Shown: piece after piece, positions 1 to 10,800 of the stretch
Layout: each line of letters opens with the position of its first letter
Position numbering within the stretch: position 1 is the stretch's first letter
Source of the DNA: Nepenthes gracilis
Taxonomy: Eukaryota; Streptophyta; Magnoliopsida; Caryophyllales; Nepenthaceae
Assembly: GCA_033239525.1 (NCBI GenBank)
Contig: BSYO01000033.1
Span: 7,803,501 to 7,867,500, forward strand
Direction: 5' to 3'
Length of the DNA stretch: 64,000 nucleotides
Notes under the pieces: model-generated
The model's input: the letters and a program-made list of their open reading frames with translations, nothing else
Databases searched by the model: none
Told to the model about the DNA's origin: nothing
Translations under genes and position numbers: made by a program

Positions 1-110
1 GAAATATAGAATGATATTCAATATAAGCATAATCAATAAAAATATCAATGATCTCACTATCATAAAGTATAACAATATAACCCTTTAATATATATCTGAA
101 CACAACATAT

Positions 111-860
111 TATTGGGTTATAAGTCACTTCTATGTGGGCTCATATTCATTCTATGTACCAATTTAGTAGTACAAATGATAAGTATTTTCACGCATGCGA
201 AGAAGACTTGAGGTGCTGATTCCAGTAACATCACGCTTGAGGCACGCCTTGGGCCCATTTCCAGTAGCTCCGCGCTTGATTCGCATCTGCCGGGACCTCG
301 AATGTCATTCTAGAAGCTTCGAGCTCGAGCTGTGCCTACCAAGATCTCAAGCATCATTTCCAGAAGCTCTGCACTTAAGCCACACCTACTAGGCGCTTGA
401 GTATGGCCCAGAGGATAAAAATGCGGCTAATGCATGTTAGGGTTTCACTACTACAATTTGATTGTCATGTTGAGAGAGAAAAGAAGAGAAAGAGAGAGAA
501 AATGGAAAAGATGAAGATTTGTATATCTGTTTGTATTCCGCATTAAGTTTCAATTTTCGTTGATTGTGAGTATGTTATTTTTGCTACTAAGAAGAATATT
601 TACTAGGTTCTATTTCTTCTTTTTCATCTTATTTTCTTTATTGTATAAACTTATTTTGAGACAAAATAGTTTGATATTATATTTAAAATTTGTGTAACCA
701 AGACATTATATAATAGAGATATTTTCGAACCTTAAGTCCTATGATTTTTCTCCCTTATTAAAAAAAAAGTTTTTTATATAAAAATTATATCTTTATCGAT
801 TGTGTGTACTTGTTATGTACTTGTTATATGTTATTGTATATTTTTTCATAGTTCAAATAG
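111..860 (+). repeat. Eroded Copia LTR remnant
   Basis: The left edge (TATTGGGTTATAAGTCAC at 111) resembles the 5' edge of the element A LTR at 21376, including the phrase GTGGGCTCATAT. Positions 222-400 hold three to four diverged ~50-bp units (starts near 224, 263, 312 and 362), like those in other LTRs of this window. A purine-rich stretch at 470-510 follows. No partner LTR, primer-binding site or target-site duplication was found, and the right end is only approximate. It could be a solo LTR or the end of an element lying mostly outside the window. Confidence 0.4.
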
Positions 861-1070
861 TAGATCGGGTCCCAATACGAATCTCCCCCTCAAAACAAAC
901 TCATCTTTCCCTTTTTGGCACAAATTGTCAAGGGATGACCACCTAAGGGTTTGTTTCATCACCCAAAGTCTCCATCTCATTGCCGGATATCACCTGCCGA
1001 ATGTACTAGACTTGCTGCTAGGCCTTATGCTCATGATAAGTAGTCCTAGTCCGAATATCTCTAACTCTTG
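861..1070. other. Unassigned spacer
   Basis: Short stretch between two LTR-like blocks. An open frame crosses it, but I recognise no domain or splice structure. It is probably old internal retroelement sequence. Confidence 0.3.
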
Positions 1071-3484
1071 TGTAAGGCCCAAATCCTTAATTTATAATAA
1101 TTTTCATTGATTAAGCTAAGATAATTACAATTGATGTCAAATGATGATAAAAATTGAGTTAGAAGGTCAAAATTTGATGATTTAGCATATGAAGGGGCCC
1201 GACCCACGCCTAGGTACCAAAAACCATGGGGTCAGCACCTGAGACAAATCCGATGGATGCTCAAGCACTCGTTGACAGTAACTATACACTCAAGGCATGC
1301 CCAAACAGTGCTCGAATGCTACATCCAATAGCATAGCACGTAACATGCGTCCAAATGATACTCGAATGCCACTCTGTATATAAGTGGACACCAATCTCAT
1401 TTTCTATCATTTTCTTAGAATTTTCAAGAAATGAGAGAAAAGTAGACGAGGAGAAAAGAAAAAATGAGAGCGAGAAGGCCAAAAAACTCTAAATTAAGTT
1501 AATCAAAGCTTGAATTTCAATAAATTAGAGATAAGACAAGTGTATTTTGAGCTTTTTTTCTTTTATTGCCATTTTTTGTTAAATTCTTTGAATATTTCTT
1601 ATTTCAATATTCAAGCATGTCATGATTTTAAAGATATGATGATATTATTTAACATGAATAAGTAATTCTCTTTATTTTGTTATAAAAATATAGAAAATTC
1701 ATATCTAAATTTAAGTATAATATATATATACATATATAAATGCTGATTTTTATAATTCTTCTGCATGCATATGTCAAATTTAAGATTTAATGACCTCATA
1801 AGTAATGAATTTCATACCTCTTACTATTGTATCTTATGAATTTAAAATATAGACTTACATGTTTAGAATTTTGATAAATTAGGTCATACATGTGTGCTGT
1901 ATGAATCAAAATTACAAAAATAATTTTCATATTACTGATTTTCTATATTTTGCTAAACTTTTCTACACTATCTTTTGGATTTAAAATATAGACTTACATG
2001 TTTAGAATTTTGATAAATTAGGTCATACATGTGTGTTGTATGAACCGAAATTACAAAAATAATTTTCCTATTACTGATTTTCTATATTTTGCTAAACTTT
2101 TCTACACTATCATATTTAATTTTTTATACAATAATCTAGTATGTTTAAGAAATTGATAAATATATGTTCTACATATTCCGAAATTTATGTAACTTCTTTA
2201 TATTTTTGTTTAATAAGTTGAAACTTTGCTGAATTTCTACTTCACTAAATTTTTCTATACTATATGCTAAATTAGTATTTAATATGTTAATAATTTATCA
2301 TTGCTTGATTTATATAGAAAGTATAAGTTCTACATGATATGAAATTATAGAATTTTAAAAGAAAACTTTATCAAAGTAAAGAATTATGATCATTTTCTCC
2401 ATTAATAAGAAAATTAAAAAGTATGAAGAAAAGTGTATAATTTTTTTAAAAATATGTATTAGGTTGTAGTTAAATTCAGTGGGTAATATATTATGACATG
2501 TCTTAATATATTATAATGGTATATTTAGATTTAAACCTATTATTCGCAGGTAAAAAGCGACGTTTAGCCCCATCTATAGGGTTATATATATGATGATCGT
2601 TTTATGGGTCTTGAATAGTAGCGTATAGTATTTGAGTGTATAAAAATAAATATAGCTCGAATTTTAATTATCTGCTCCTTTAATCAGTAAGGCTTATTGG
2701 CCCTTGGTTCATAAGAAAAATCAGATTTTAGTATGTTTTGATAATAAGAATTGGATAAGGGTATGATAAGAATTCTAAAAATATATAATATGAATTTTCT
2801 ACATATGTATTATGAATAATGATGTCATTACATTAGATTATGGCCTATTATTCTTTCAATATATTTTAAAAGTAAATTATGTGTGATTATTATTATATTA
2901 TATATTTTACTTAGTTTTTTACTCACTCATTATTCTATTTTACTAACCCTTTCAAATAAGATATACATATACATGCTAGATGAGCAGGAATGATGAATAA
3001 CTATGTTAGAGAGTCTTTAATAGGAGATTATGAAATGTTCAATATAGTTTTATGATTTTTGGATAATTTTAAAATGTTAAAAGCAATAATATAGCTATTG
3101 GATAATAGTTAATGTATTAAGTTTTGTTTCCGGATAGTTTTAGATTGTTTTATATTGTAATGTGGCTTTTTGGATTGTAGTTAATATATTATAATATATT
3201 TCGGATAGTAATTAATGTATGAATAATAATCAGACAGCAATTGGTAAGCCATGAGATGTATGTCAGTATGTTTTAGTATCATATTAATGCGATTTATGTC
3301 ATGATCCTGTCTTGTAGTTATATGAGGCGTGACACTTATTAGATCTTGTGTATGATTTAATTTACTTTTAATAATCAATCGAAGTATCGACATAAAATTT
3401 ACGTTCAAATATTATTAAATGGTAAATTGGTTAATTTATAATTAGTTAAGTGTAATTACAGGATTAGAAATTTAGGACATGACA
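1071..3484 (+). repeat. LTR-like block, Ty3/gypsy style (putative solo LTR)
   Basis: It opens with TGTAAGGCCC and closes with GACATGACA, edges typical of plant chromovirus LTRs. A TATA-like box (GTATATAAG, ~1376) is preceded by two 50-bp-spaced copies of CTCGAATGC (1311 and 1361) and followed by a purine-rich leader, consistent with U3-R. The rest is very AT-rich and contains a 139-bp tandem duplication. I could not find a convincing target-site duplication or a second LTR, so the borders and solo status are inferred. Confidence 0.45.
1831..2110. repeat. 139-bp tandem duplication
   Basis: Two head-to-tail copies of a 139-bp AT-rich unit. The first starts at 1831 and the second at 1970, and they differ by about six substitutions by eye. 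They lie inside the LTR-like block at 1071-3484 and are best explained as a local duplication within that LTR. Confidence 0.9.
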
Positions 3485-4320
3485 TCTAGTCTCGAGACCT
3501 CTAACACTTGTCTAAAGTTCTGATAGAGAGGTAAAAACTCATTCCATCTAATGCTATACGGTCATTTGAAACAATGTTTATGATGATAATAACTACCCCA
3601 TCTAATGCCGCATCAAACATAGGAGGTTAATAATGGAACAACAGACCCAACAAGCTAAGAAATAGAAAGAACTCTAGATGTCTTCTCGGTAGAAGGAGGA
3701 ATAGCGTCAGTAGAATGAGAAATGCCACCAAATACGTGGAATTGACTCTGAGCATATGTGACTTGTGTAAATGGATAGTCTAAGAGCAACAAGAGACACA
3801 ATAGATAGGTTGATAGAGAGATGAGATAAGGTGTAGAATAAGATAACTATAGGGTAGTTTGAATATTGGTCAAGAGTCCTCAAATGTGTCTATAAACTGT
3901 TTACAGAGTATTTGTGTATGTGGACAATCTAAGGGTGCACCAACAAGACCAATTTCATTATTAGTACATGTATATGATCCAATAGTACACATGTACAGCC
4001 AATTCTGCTAATTTACTAAGACTGTATAAATAAACACCCTAGCATTTGAACATTAATTCAAATAATAGCTTACCTTTACACAATAGAAATATTTTTGACA
4101 TCTGATCCTTTTCAATTTTGATGAATATATCTTGAGTTATAATAGATCCCAATTAATTATTTAAAAGGCTTGAATATGATTTAATGGGGACCAAATTTTA
4201 TCATAGAAATAAGTCAATAAAATAAACCTAACAATTTAAAATTTTCCTATCTAATTAGGCCTCTGGCCCCAGAATAAGGATACAAAGAGAGTGATCGGAG
4301 ATACTAACTTAGCTGAAAGA
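3485..4320. other. Unassigned, probably decayed retroelement leader
   Basis: No recognisable gene. A Met-Glu-Gln-Gln-rich frame near 3632 breaks into stops at once and could be a decayed gag start, which would fit its place just downstream of the LTR-like block. Nothing conserved enough to name was seen. Confidence 0.3.
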
Positions 4321-4690
4321 AGAAAAACAGTACTCACTAGTCAACACCATAAATAAAATTCCTTTCAATTTTCTTGTAAGTATGATCCAAACTGTTCTTA
4401 CAATTACACCATGAAAATTTACTTCCCTCGTAGTTGAGATCTTGAAAACCCCAACTAGCTAAGCAACGAGCAAAGTCCCTAGTACCATACTCAGTGAAAT
4501 TATCACCAAAAATTTTAGACTTGTGTGACACAATATTGAAGTCATGGAAAATGGCCCATGACTAATCAACAAACTGGCTAGTCAAATCTACAAGGCAATT
4601 CCGTAGGATCCATCTACTATCCAAGTTAGCACCACACACAAATGAGCAAAGGAAAGAAGAACCCCCAACCAAGTCATCGGCCAAATAGGA
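4321..4690 (-). pseudogene. LINE ORF2 endonuclease fragment
   Basis: Read on the minus strand, this encodes part of the apurinic-type endonuclease of a plant L1-like LINE. It has a W-A-I-F-H-D-F-N segment (family consensus W..LGDFN), then an F-G-D / R-D-F-A-R-C segment, then GFQDLNYEGSKFSW matching the family G-x-x-D-L-x-x-x-G-x-x-F-T-W block, then a degenerate RLDR-type motif (K-K-I-E-R-N). The C-terminal part of the endonuclease and the reverse transcriptase are missing. The solo LTR starting at 4694 abuts the upstream side of this reading frame, so the LTR probably inserted into the LINE. This is a dead fragment. Confidence 0.75.
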
Positions 4691-4693
4691 GAT

Positions 4694-5786
4694 TGTTAGA
4701 GCCATTTCTCTAATTGGTATATTCCGTGACCATATGTCCTATTGTATCGATATCGGGTTATGGGGAGTCGAGTTACAGCATCAATACATATCCGTTCTGT
4801 CCGTTCCGTCCTCCAGTCGCTCGAGCCGATCCGAAGCCTCCGCGTCCTCCGTGCGCCGGCTACCCGCTCGAGCTCAAAATCCAGAATAGTCGCCGCTCGC
4901 TGTGCTCCCGCTACCCGCTCGAGCTCAAAATTTAGAATGGTCGCCGCTCGCTGTGCTCTCGCTACCCGCTCGAACCCAAAATTCAGAATTGTCCTCGCTC
5001 GCTGTGCACCTCCTCGAGCTCGAGCGCACGTGGGGTTTCTCTGGAAACCCTCCGTGCGCCCACTGCGCGCTTGAGCGCCAATGCAACGGGTAAGTTTTTA
5101 AATGTAAATTTTGAGCCATCTATAAATACTTGGCTTATGTTTTTGGAACCCTAAGGACTCTGGACAGATTACTTACGTGCCCCACTTGAGAAGAAAGTTG
5201 TTCATGCCTCATTGATATTGCTTCTCTTGATAAAATCAAAAACTACAAGATTGATCTTCATGTTCTAAGAAATTTTCTCCTCACATTCTCTTAACCATTT
5301 AAACGCTTTCTTCTACCTTCGTTGGAGACGTCGATGATTGAAGAAGGAGATCCGATCGTCTTCGGCAATTCAAGTGGCTAAAGAGGAAAGATTGACGTGA
5401 AGATCGAAAGGTGTCCGGTTCCGTTGCCGCGGGCAAATCTAAAAAGTTCCTTGGTAGGGATCACAAGATAGAAGTAAGTCGGTTAGGTTAGCGCGTCGTT
5501 ACCACCCGATCTGTAAGTTGATTTTTATAGTGCATTGCTTCCCTGACCGTTGAAGCCCGGAGGATTTTTCTTGATTACCGTGGATATCGAGTTTTTTCTT
5601 TGTCACCAAAAATTGTGTCTTTTTGTTATTACTTATGCTCATTTTTTTTTTGGATGATTGTTAGTATCATTAACATCTAGAATTAAATATTCTTTACGTG
5701 TATTAAATATTTAATTTTTACTGCTTCCACTACATTTGTCGCGGTCGAAACTTGATTGTATAATTTAGGACAAAAGTCCTTTTTCA
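4694..5786 (+). repeat. Solo LTR of SIRE/Maximus-type Copia family
   Basis: It begins TGTTAGAGCC and ends CTTTTTCA, matching in reverse complement the LTRs of element B (24147-25216 and 27546-28604) along most of its length. Shared features include the start region with a TATTCCGTGACCATA phrase, a GC-rich CTCGAG array, a TATA box (CTATAAATAC, 5120) and the end region near a TTTACGTGTAT phrase. No PBS or gag follows and no PPT precedes, so it is a solo LTR left by recombination. The flanks GAGAT (4689-4693) and GAAAT (5787-5791) may be a target-site duplication with one change. Confidence 0.75.
4859..5012 (+). repeat. 51-bp tandem array in LTR (three units)
   Basis: Three direct copies spaced exactly 51 bp apart (TACCCGCTCG at 4861, 4912 and 4963). 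Each carries an AGAAT start and one or more CGCTCG / CTCGAG cores. The array is GC-rich in an AT-rich region and lies about 110-260 bp upstream of the LTR TATA box. Because 51 is divisible by three, it creates open frames with repeated peptides that are not genes. Confidence 0.9.
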
Positions 5787-6370
5787 GAAATTATCAGGTC
5801 ATGAATGATCAACGAAAAGATTATGACAATGAGTAATTAATGTTTAAGCTGCATAACAAAGAGATTTAAGTTGCCTTTAACCAGTTATTTGTTGATACCA
5901 AATATTTTCCACTTGGAAGATTTAAATGTGAAACCTTACCCCCCAACGTCCACCCCCTTCAAATTCCCTCTCTAAACAAAACTGTCCGTATAAAATGATA
6001 TCATTTTAAGAAGTATTTTTATAGTCAATCAAAGTGATAAGTACATGTTTTTCTATGGTTGAACAGTTTATCTAGAAGAGACAAACATAAGGATAATAAT
6101 CAGTTGATTCGACACTAATGGCAAAGGTTGTTGATCTACTTTATGGCCGAATATCGGCTACTAGTTTTTAAAAATTCTGAGTTCATTTATATAAAGCCAT
6201 AGTAGCCCTGTAATTCTACAGGTCATTACTGTGTTCTACCTAAGAATTTTTCTTGATGATAAGAAAAAAAGAAATCTAATAATAATTAATATTTTTTTAA
6301 GAAAAAAAATGTATTATATAAAAATTTTCATACACGGATATATGCATAAGAAAGTAGATATAAGTCCAAC

Positions 6371-6410
<40 letters not shown>
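6371..6410. repeat. Trinucleotide microsatellite palindrome
   Basis: A run of ATA triplets switches to a run of ATT triplets in the middle, giving a self-complementary tract that could fold into a hairpin or cruciform. Confidence 0.9.
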
Positions 6411-6411
<1 letters not shown>

Positions 6412-6532
6412 TTTAAATGTGCGCGCATGTGGGTGTGTTGTATATTTTAACTACAGGTTCAAGTATATCTCCTCAATTATAAATTAACTTATTGTACGTA
6501 GAATAATCATAAGGGATTCATGAAAATAGAAT

Positions 6533-6724
6533 ATGCTTCGGAAGATGCTATATGCTGGCAACTTCCCCTACCTTACCTATTTCTTCTTTTTAACTATTTT
6601 TTATGGCCTCCTTGCTTCTATATCATCCGAACACAGTCTTCTTCAACAAACCCTCCATTTTAGCAATGGGCGGACAACAGCCCAACCCACAAAAGGGGGT
6701 CAGGGATGGCCAACCACCTTCTAA
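6533..6724 (+). CDS. Hypothetical small secreted-type ORF
   Basis: A 63-codon frame whose first half is strongly hydrophobic after a short basic N-terminus (residues ~1-33), like a signal peptide. It then has a polar tail rich in Thr, Gln and Gly. The overlapping +1 frame also stays open to a basic Gly/Arg/Lys-rich end just downstream. I recognise no peptide-hormone motif, TATA box or splice signal that would make it a gene. In a window this AT-rich a frame of this length can arise by chance, so treat it as unproven. Confidence 0.12.
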   Translation: MLRKMLYAGNFPYLTYFFFLTIFYGLLASISSEHSLLQQTLHFSNGRTTAQPTKGGQGWPTTF

Positions 6725-8282
6725 GGGAAGCGCAGGCCGCGGCAAGTGGTGATTATGATACCGTTATCAGTAATCGGAGCAAATGAATGGGCAGCTTCCC
6801 CTTACCTGAGGGCAACTTGGATCTTTGGCGTTGTTCACTGCCTTGAGGAGGAGAGTTTCGCACAGGAGCAAGGCAGTTGATTAATTATGTCCCTTCTCTA
6901 TTTTTCTTTGCTATACACCTTCTAGTCGTATATTTAGCAGCTGATTTAGTAGTAACTGAGATCGATGAATGCCTGTTTTCTACTTGTTTACGTATGCTCT
7001 TGGTCTGTCTGTAACATGGGAATCATACGTTGCTCGTGAAAGTTGTATTCTCTTGCCTTAGAAATTTTCCTTTTTCGACGATATTTTCAGAAAACGTACC
7101 TATACTACAATAGTATCCTATCGATTTTTAGAAAACGAAAATTAAAAATATATCAATTTTTGTGTATCAAATAAAAAAGTAATAAACGTAAGGCCGGCTG
7201 CCTGCCGCATTTGCCGTTTAGAAATCCTGACGAGTTGCGGCGTCACAGCGTGTCTCTATTATCTTTAAAATAGAGAGATTCAACGGTTCATATTCAGTAT
7301 TTAAAAATATTTTTTTAAAATTCTCTTTTAATTGTTTTATATTTATATTTTACATTCAATATAAATTAATAATTTTAAAAATAATTATTTTTATGATACT
7401 TATATTATAAAGTATTCACCTTTAGATGTTAATCTATGGGCAGAAAGAAAAGAAGTAGGCGCCGCCAAACATGATGGCATCGCAGCACCTTTTGTCTGTG
7501 TGGCGGCTCGAGATTGAATAAGTCTAAGTCACGCAATCTTAATAATCCACATTATTTTTCACACAAGATTGTTCAAACTACCGTGGTCTAAGTTGGGGTG
7601 CATGAGCTGGTATTTCGAGTTGAGGCCCAGCACAACACTCGACCCATATGCCCCATGAACCGAGGGCATCCTGGCAGGGTCCACATGTTAGTTGAATTTA
7701 TTGAAAAAAATATATATTTTAAAAATTTGTATATAAAAATTGTAAAAAAAAAAAATACATGAAATATCTCATTTATTGATTAATTATTTATACAAAAATA
7801 TACAAATATAAAATAAATTATCAATGTGAAAAAATGTGTGAATAGTTTGTAATTTTACCATCATAGAATTATTTGATTCCTCCCTGTTGCAACAAAATTA
7901 TTATTTTTTTGCACTTTTTTATATCTAATCAATCCTTAAAGATGATTTATATCGTAATTTCTAATGGTACATCTTTATAGTTATTTGAGATAACTATTCA
8001 AATTCTTAGCAAAATACTAAATTTGTTATCTCATATCTACCCACGAGTCTAGTATTGTTGCATGACACGCAACCATTGGAAGGATGTTTTGGTATTTGTC
8101 GATTTATTCTCCAAAATTTAATATATTGTTTTACTTTCTTTGTGGAAAAATAGAGAGGTCAACATTTTAGCACATACATAAAATTAGCACTACTATGGCT
8201 GCTCTTCAGGAACTCCTAAGCTTGCAAACCATTTACTCTTAGTAGAGGACTGTTATGGATCCTTTCTTACATTGGTTCTACT

Positions 8283-8460
8283 TGATAGATCTATGAATGA
8301 TTTGGGCTGATCTAGTCATGGTAAACGACTATTTGGCGGTCAGCCCATTAGCCAATAAGGCTCAACACAAGAGCAAAGCTCAAAGATCGTCCGAAAGGCC
8401 CATCTACTATGTAGAGGCCCATGAGGAACCAAGAGCAAAGCTCAAAGTTGGCCTGCCAAG
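8283..8460 (+). repeat. Partial 5' LTR of element D
   Basis: Positions 8283-8455 align by eye with 16124-16275. Shared phrases include GGGCTGATC, GCCAATAAGGC, AAGAGCAAAGC and GTCCGAAA, with numerous substitutions. Similarity stops near 8460, just before the integrase C-terminal coding sequence. Confidence 0.65.
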
Positions 8461-8574
8461 TCTATGAGTCGAAAGCTTCGACCACAACCCTCAGAGGCTC
8501 AGGAAGCACCTCCACCTACTCGAGGAAGTCCAAGATACAACACACCTTCAGACCGCCACATTCCAATAGCAGAC

Positions 8575-8813
8575 TGGGCAATCCTATATAATAAAAGGAT
8601 AAAGGCTCGCCAATTTGAAGTGAGAGACCTCGTCCTCCGTAGCATGGAGCAACCGACAAAACTGCCAATAGGAATAAGCTCTCTTTGAATTTGGACAGAC
8701 CATTCATTGTCTCAACAATCCTGCGAAATGGTACATACAAGTTACGCACCCAGGATGGCAAGCTTATCCCAAGAATATGGAACGCCACCCACCTGAAAAA
8801 GTACAACCAATAA
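8575..8813 (+). pseudogene. Ty3/gypsy integrase C-terminus (Tat type)
   Basis: Two frames on the plus strand read through the end of a gypsy polyprotein. The first (from 8581) gives Y-N-K-R-I-K-A-R-Q-F followed by V-R-D-L-V-L-R, the family Y-N-x-R-V-x-x-R-x-F-x-V-G-D-L-V-L-R block. After a frameshift, the second gives GTYKLRTQDGKLIPR then W-N-A-T-H-L-K-K-Y and a TAA stop at 8811. The W-N-A-x-x-L-K-x-[YF] ending is characteristic of Tat/Ogre-type integrases. The catalytic core is absent, so it is non-functional. Confidence 0.85.
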
Positions 8814-9515
8814 GACCAAGACAAACCCAGGTAAGGACTTCATACATCATTATAAATGCTTGTAACTTTATCCTGATATTTAATCAATAAAATTATTGTT
8901 TATTCATATGAACTTGTCCATATGATCGCATGTATGTTTGCTATTCCGCCAAATCAATTGACCCAAATTGCCCCTAAGTTAGACAGGATTCGTCATAGCC
9001 TACTTTGTAACCTGTTGACGGTCGAAGAACCTCAATCCCGAGCCAAGTAGCCCATTAAGTAATCAAAAATTAAACGTTAGTTCCATACCAAGCGTCCAAA
9101 CGACGACCAAAACCCAAGCCTAAGGGCTCTTGGAACTCTCAACCAAATGGCCTATAAAACCTTAGAGGGCTTCTACAGTGGGCGTGCAACGACTTCCCCT
9201 CGACAAAGAAAACACTCTTAGTCAACAATGGTCGACAGAGTAGGACCATACATGCATGAGCAATGACGTCTTGAGATAGGGTTGAGCGCCAATATGGCAA
9301 TGCATAGACGACGGCCTATGACTCTACCAGAGCCCAATTGTTGCGGCCATGAAGCCCAGCTAACCCTAGCGAGGCTCAACCCCAAGCATATGATGACATC
9401 CTACTAACAGGATGAAGCACCCCGCAGGATGAAGGTGCCATAACATTCCCCTCCCAAGGGAATGAGCACCACCAAGCCATTGTGCCTCAAACAAACCCGG
9501 CGATGATAGCCACGA
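8814..9515. other. Element D spacer, no gene seen
   Basis: Follows the integrase stop codon. Moderately GC-rich after 9000, with many short interrupted frames on both strands and no recognisable domain. It is probably the non-coding stretch that Tat elements carry between pol and the 3' LTR. Confidence 0.4.
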
Positions 9516-9967
9516 TGTTTAGTATGACATATTATATTTTTAACCGAAAATCCGGCAGAATTTTAAAAATAATACTGATATCGGCCAAATACAAAACCTG
9601 TTAATATCATTTATAATATACATAATATAGCCACTACATCACCAACAGATGATCCAAATCCACAAAATCTCATATGGCACCAACAACATAATTCCGATAT
9701 GGCATTTGCTCAGAATAGATGTCACTAGGTACCCAATTAACGATACAATTTGCGAAAGTATAAACATTTATCAATATAATGAAAACTATACTACAGTATA
9801 TCATCATCATCATATCATATATCTATGAACAAAATCCATCAGAAAAATAAAATATTTTATTAGAAGACATGAAACTACATAACTAAGTCCATAATGTCAT
9901 CTTTTATATTTTCGAGCCTAGTCGACTCAAATCCTCTATCCTATCTCATTGGGTACAATTTATGCTC

Positions 9968-9986
9968 TTAGGGTTTAGGGTTTAGA
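9968..9986 (+). repeat. Short telomere-like motif
   Basis: Two to three consecutive TTTAGGG-type units, with another pair near 10118-10131. This is a telobox-sized motif, too short for an interstitial telomere array. Confidence 0.7.
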
Positions 9987-10710
9987 TATCATTTTCTCCT
10001 CCTTCTTTGAGATAAAGCCTTGCTTTATTTAGATAGCTCATCCAATTCTTGATATGGATGATTTTTGTCCTGTTTTTACCCATAGGCCAATTTTTCTCCT
10101 TTTTTAATCAAAAATTATTTAGGGTTTAGGGAGCTAAAACTCAGCAAAACATATATATAAATCAAAAGACATGCTAATTTCCATATTTAAAACATAATAA
10201 TGCATATATGAAGGAATAGAAATGCATTTAAGACTATAAATCATGATTCAGAAAAGAATGCTTTCATGATGCGTTTCAAATTTCTTTGATTCATTCCCTT
10301 TGTATTTTCTTAGTCATCAAATTATACCGAAAACTTATTTCGTTGAGGGATCGGGGCCTGTAGACCTTATTGACTGAAGGAGTGGTCGGTCGTAGTTTGG
10401 ATTATATATACTTCTACACAATCAAAAAGCATTCTCCTCCTATTCAAGACCCAAAGGCGAGCCGTCTATATACAAACCTTATAGACGGGGCCAATAGCCG
10501 CAAGTTGCGCCAAAACAAATGACATTCCACTACAATATATTAAGGCATGTCAAGAAATATTATTCTCTATAAAATATGGTCAAGATAACCCTTGAGTTTC
10601 CATTGTAATATCTATGGCATGCCAAAATATGTTATTTGTTAAATAATCCTCGGTTCAAGTTCTTAGTTTCTTATTTCTTTAGGGAATCTTGCACTTAAGC
10701 ACAAAATTTG

Positions 10711-10800
10711 TCATTCCAAAGAACGGTTCAAGCAGTTCATCATTCCAAAGAACAGTTCAATCAGTTCGTTGTTTCAAAGAACGGTTCAATTAGTTTGTCA
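10711..10800 (+). repeat. ~30-bp tandem repeat, three units
   Basis: Three successive copies of a unit built on CATTCCAAAGAACGGTTCAA, starting at about 10711, 10741 and 10771, the last more diverged. Non-coding. Confidence 0.85.

Larger units (their letters stand above)
5787..8282. other. AT-rich intergenic stretch
   Basis: No gene with recognisable domains. It contains an ATA/TAT microsatellite palindrome (6371-6410), a small orphan open frame (6533-6724) and several poly-A/T runs. Patches of higher GC at ~7190-7250 and ~7450-7680 show no family I recognise. Confidence 0.5.

Noticed and set aside
802..1110. 102-codon frame at the left end
   Set aside because: No recognised domain, crosses the left edge of an LTR-like block, no splice or promoter evidence.
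4859..5012. CRISPR-like array
   Set aside because: Contiguous tandem units with no spacers, in a eukaryotic LTR.
4742..5074. 110-codon GC-rich open frame with Arg/Ser-rich repeats, and overlapping frames on both strands
   Set aside because: It is the translation of the 51-bp tandem array inside an LTR; the period is divisible by three, which keeps frames open.
9968..10131. Interstitial telomere array
   Set aside because: Only two to three TTTAGGG-type units in each place; common as a short motif in plants.
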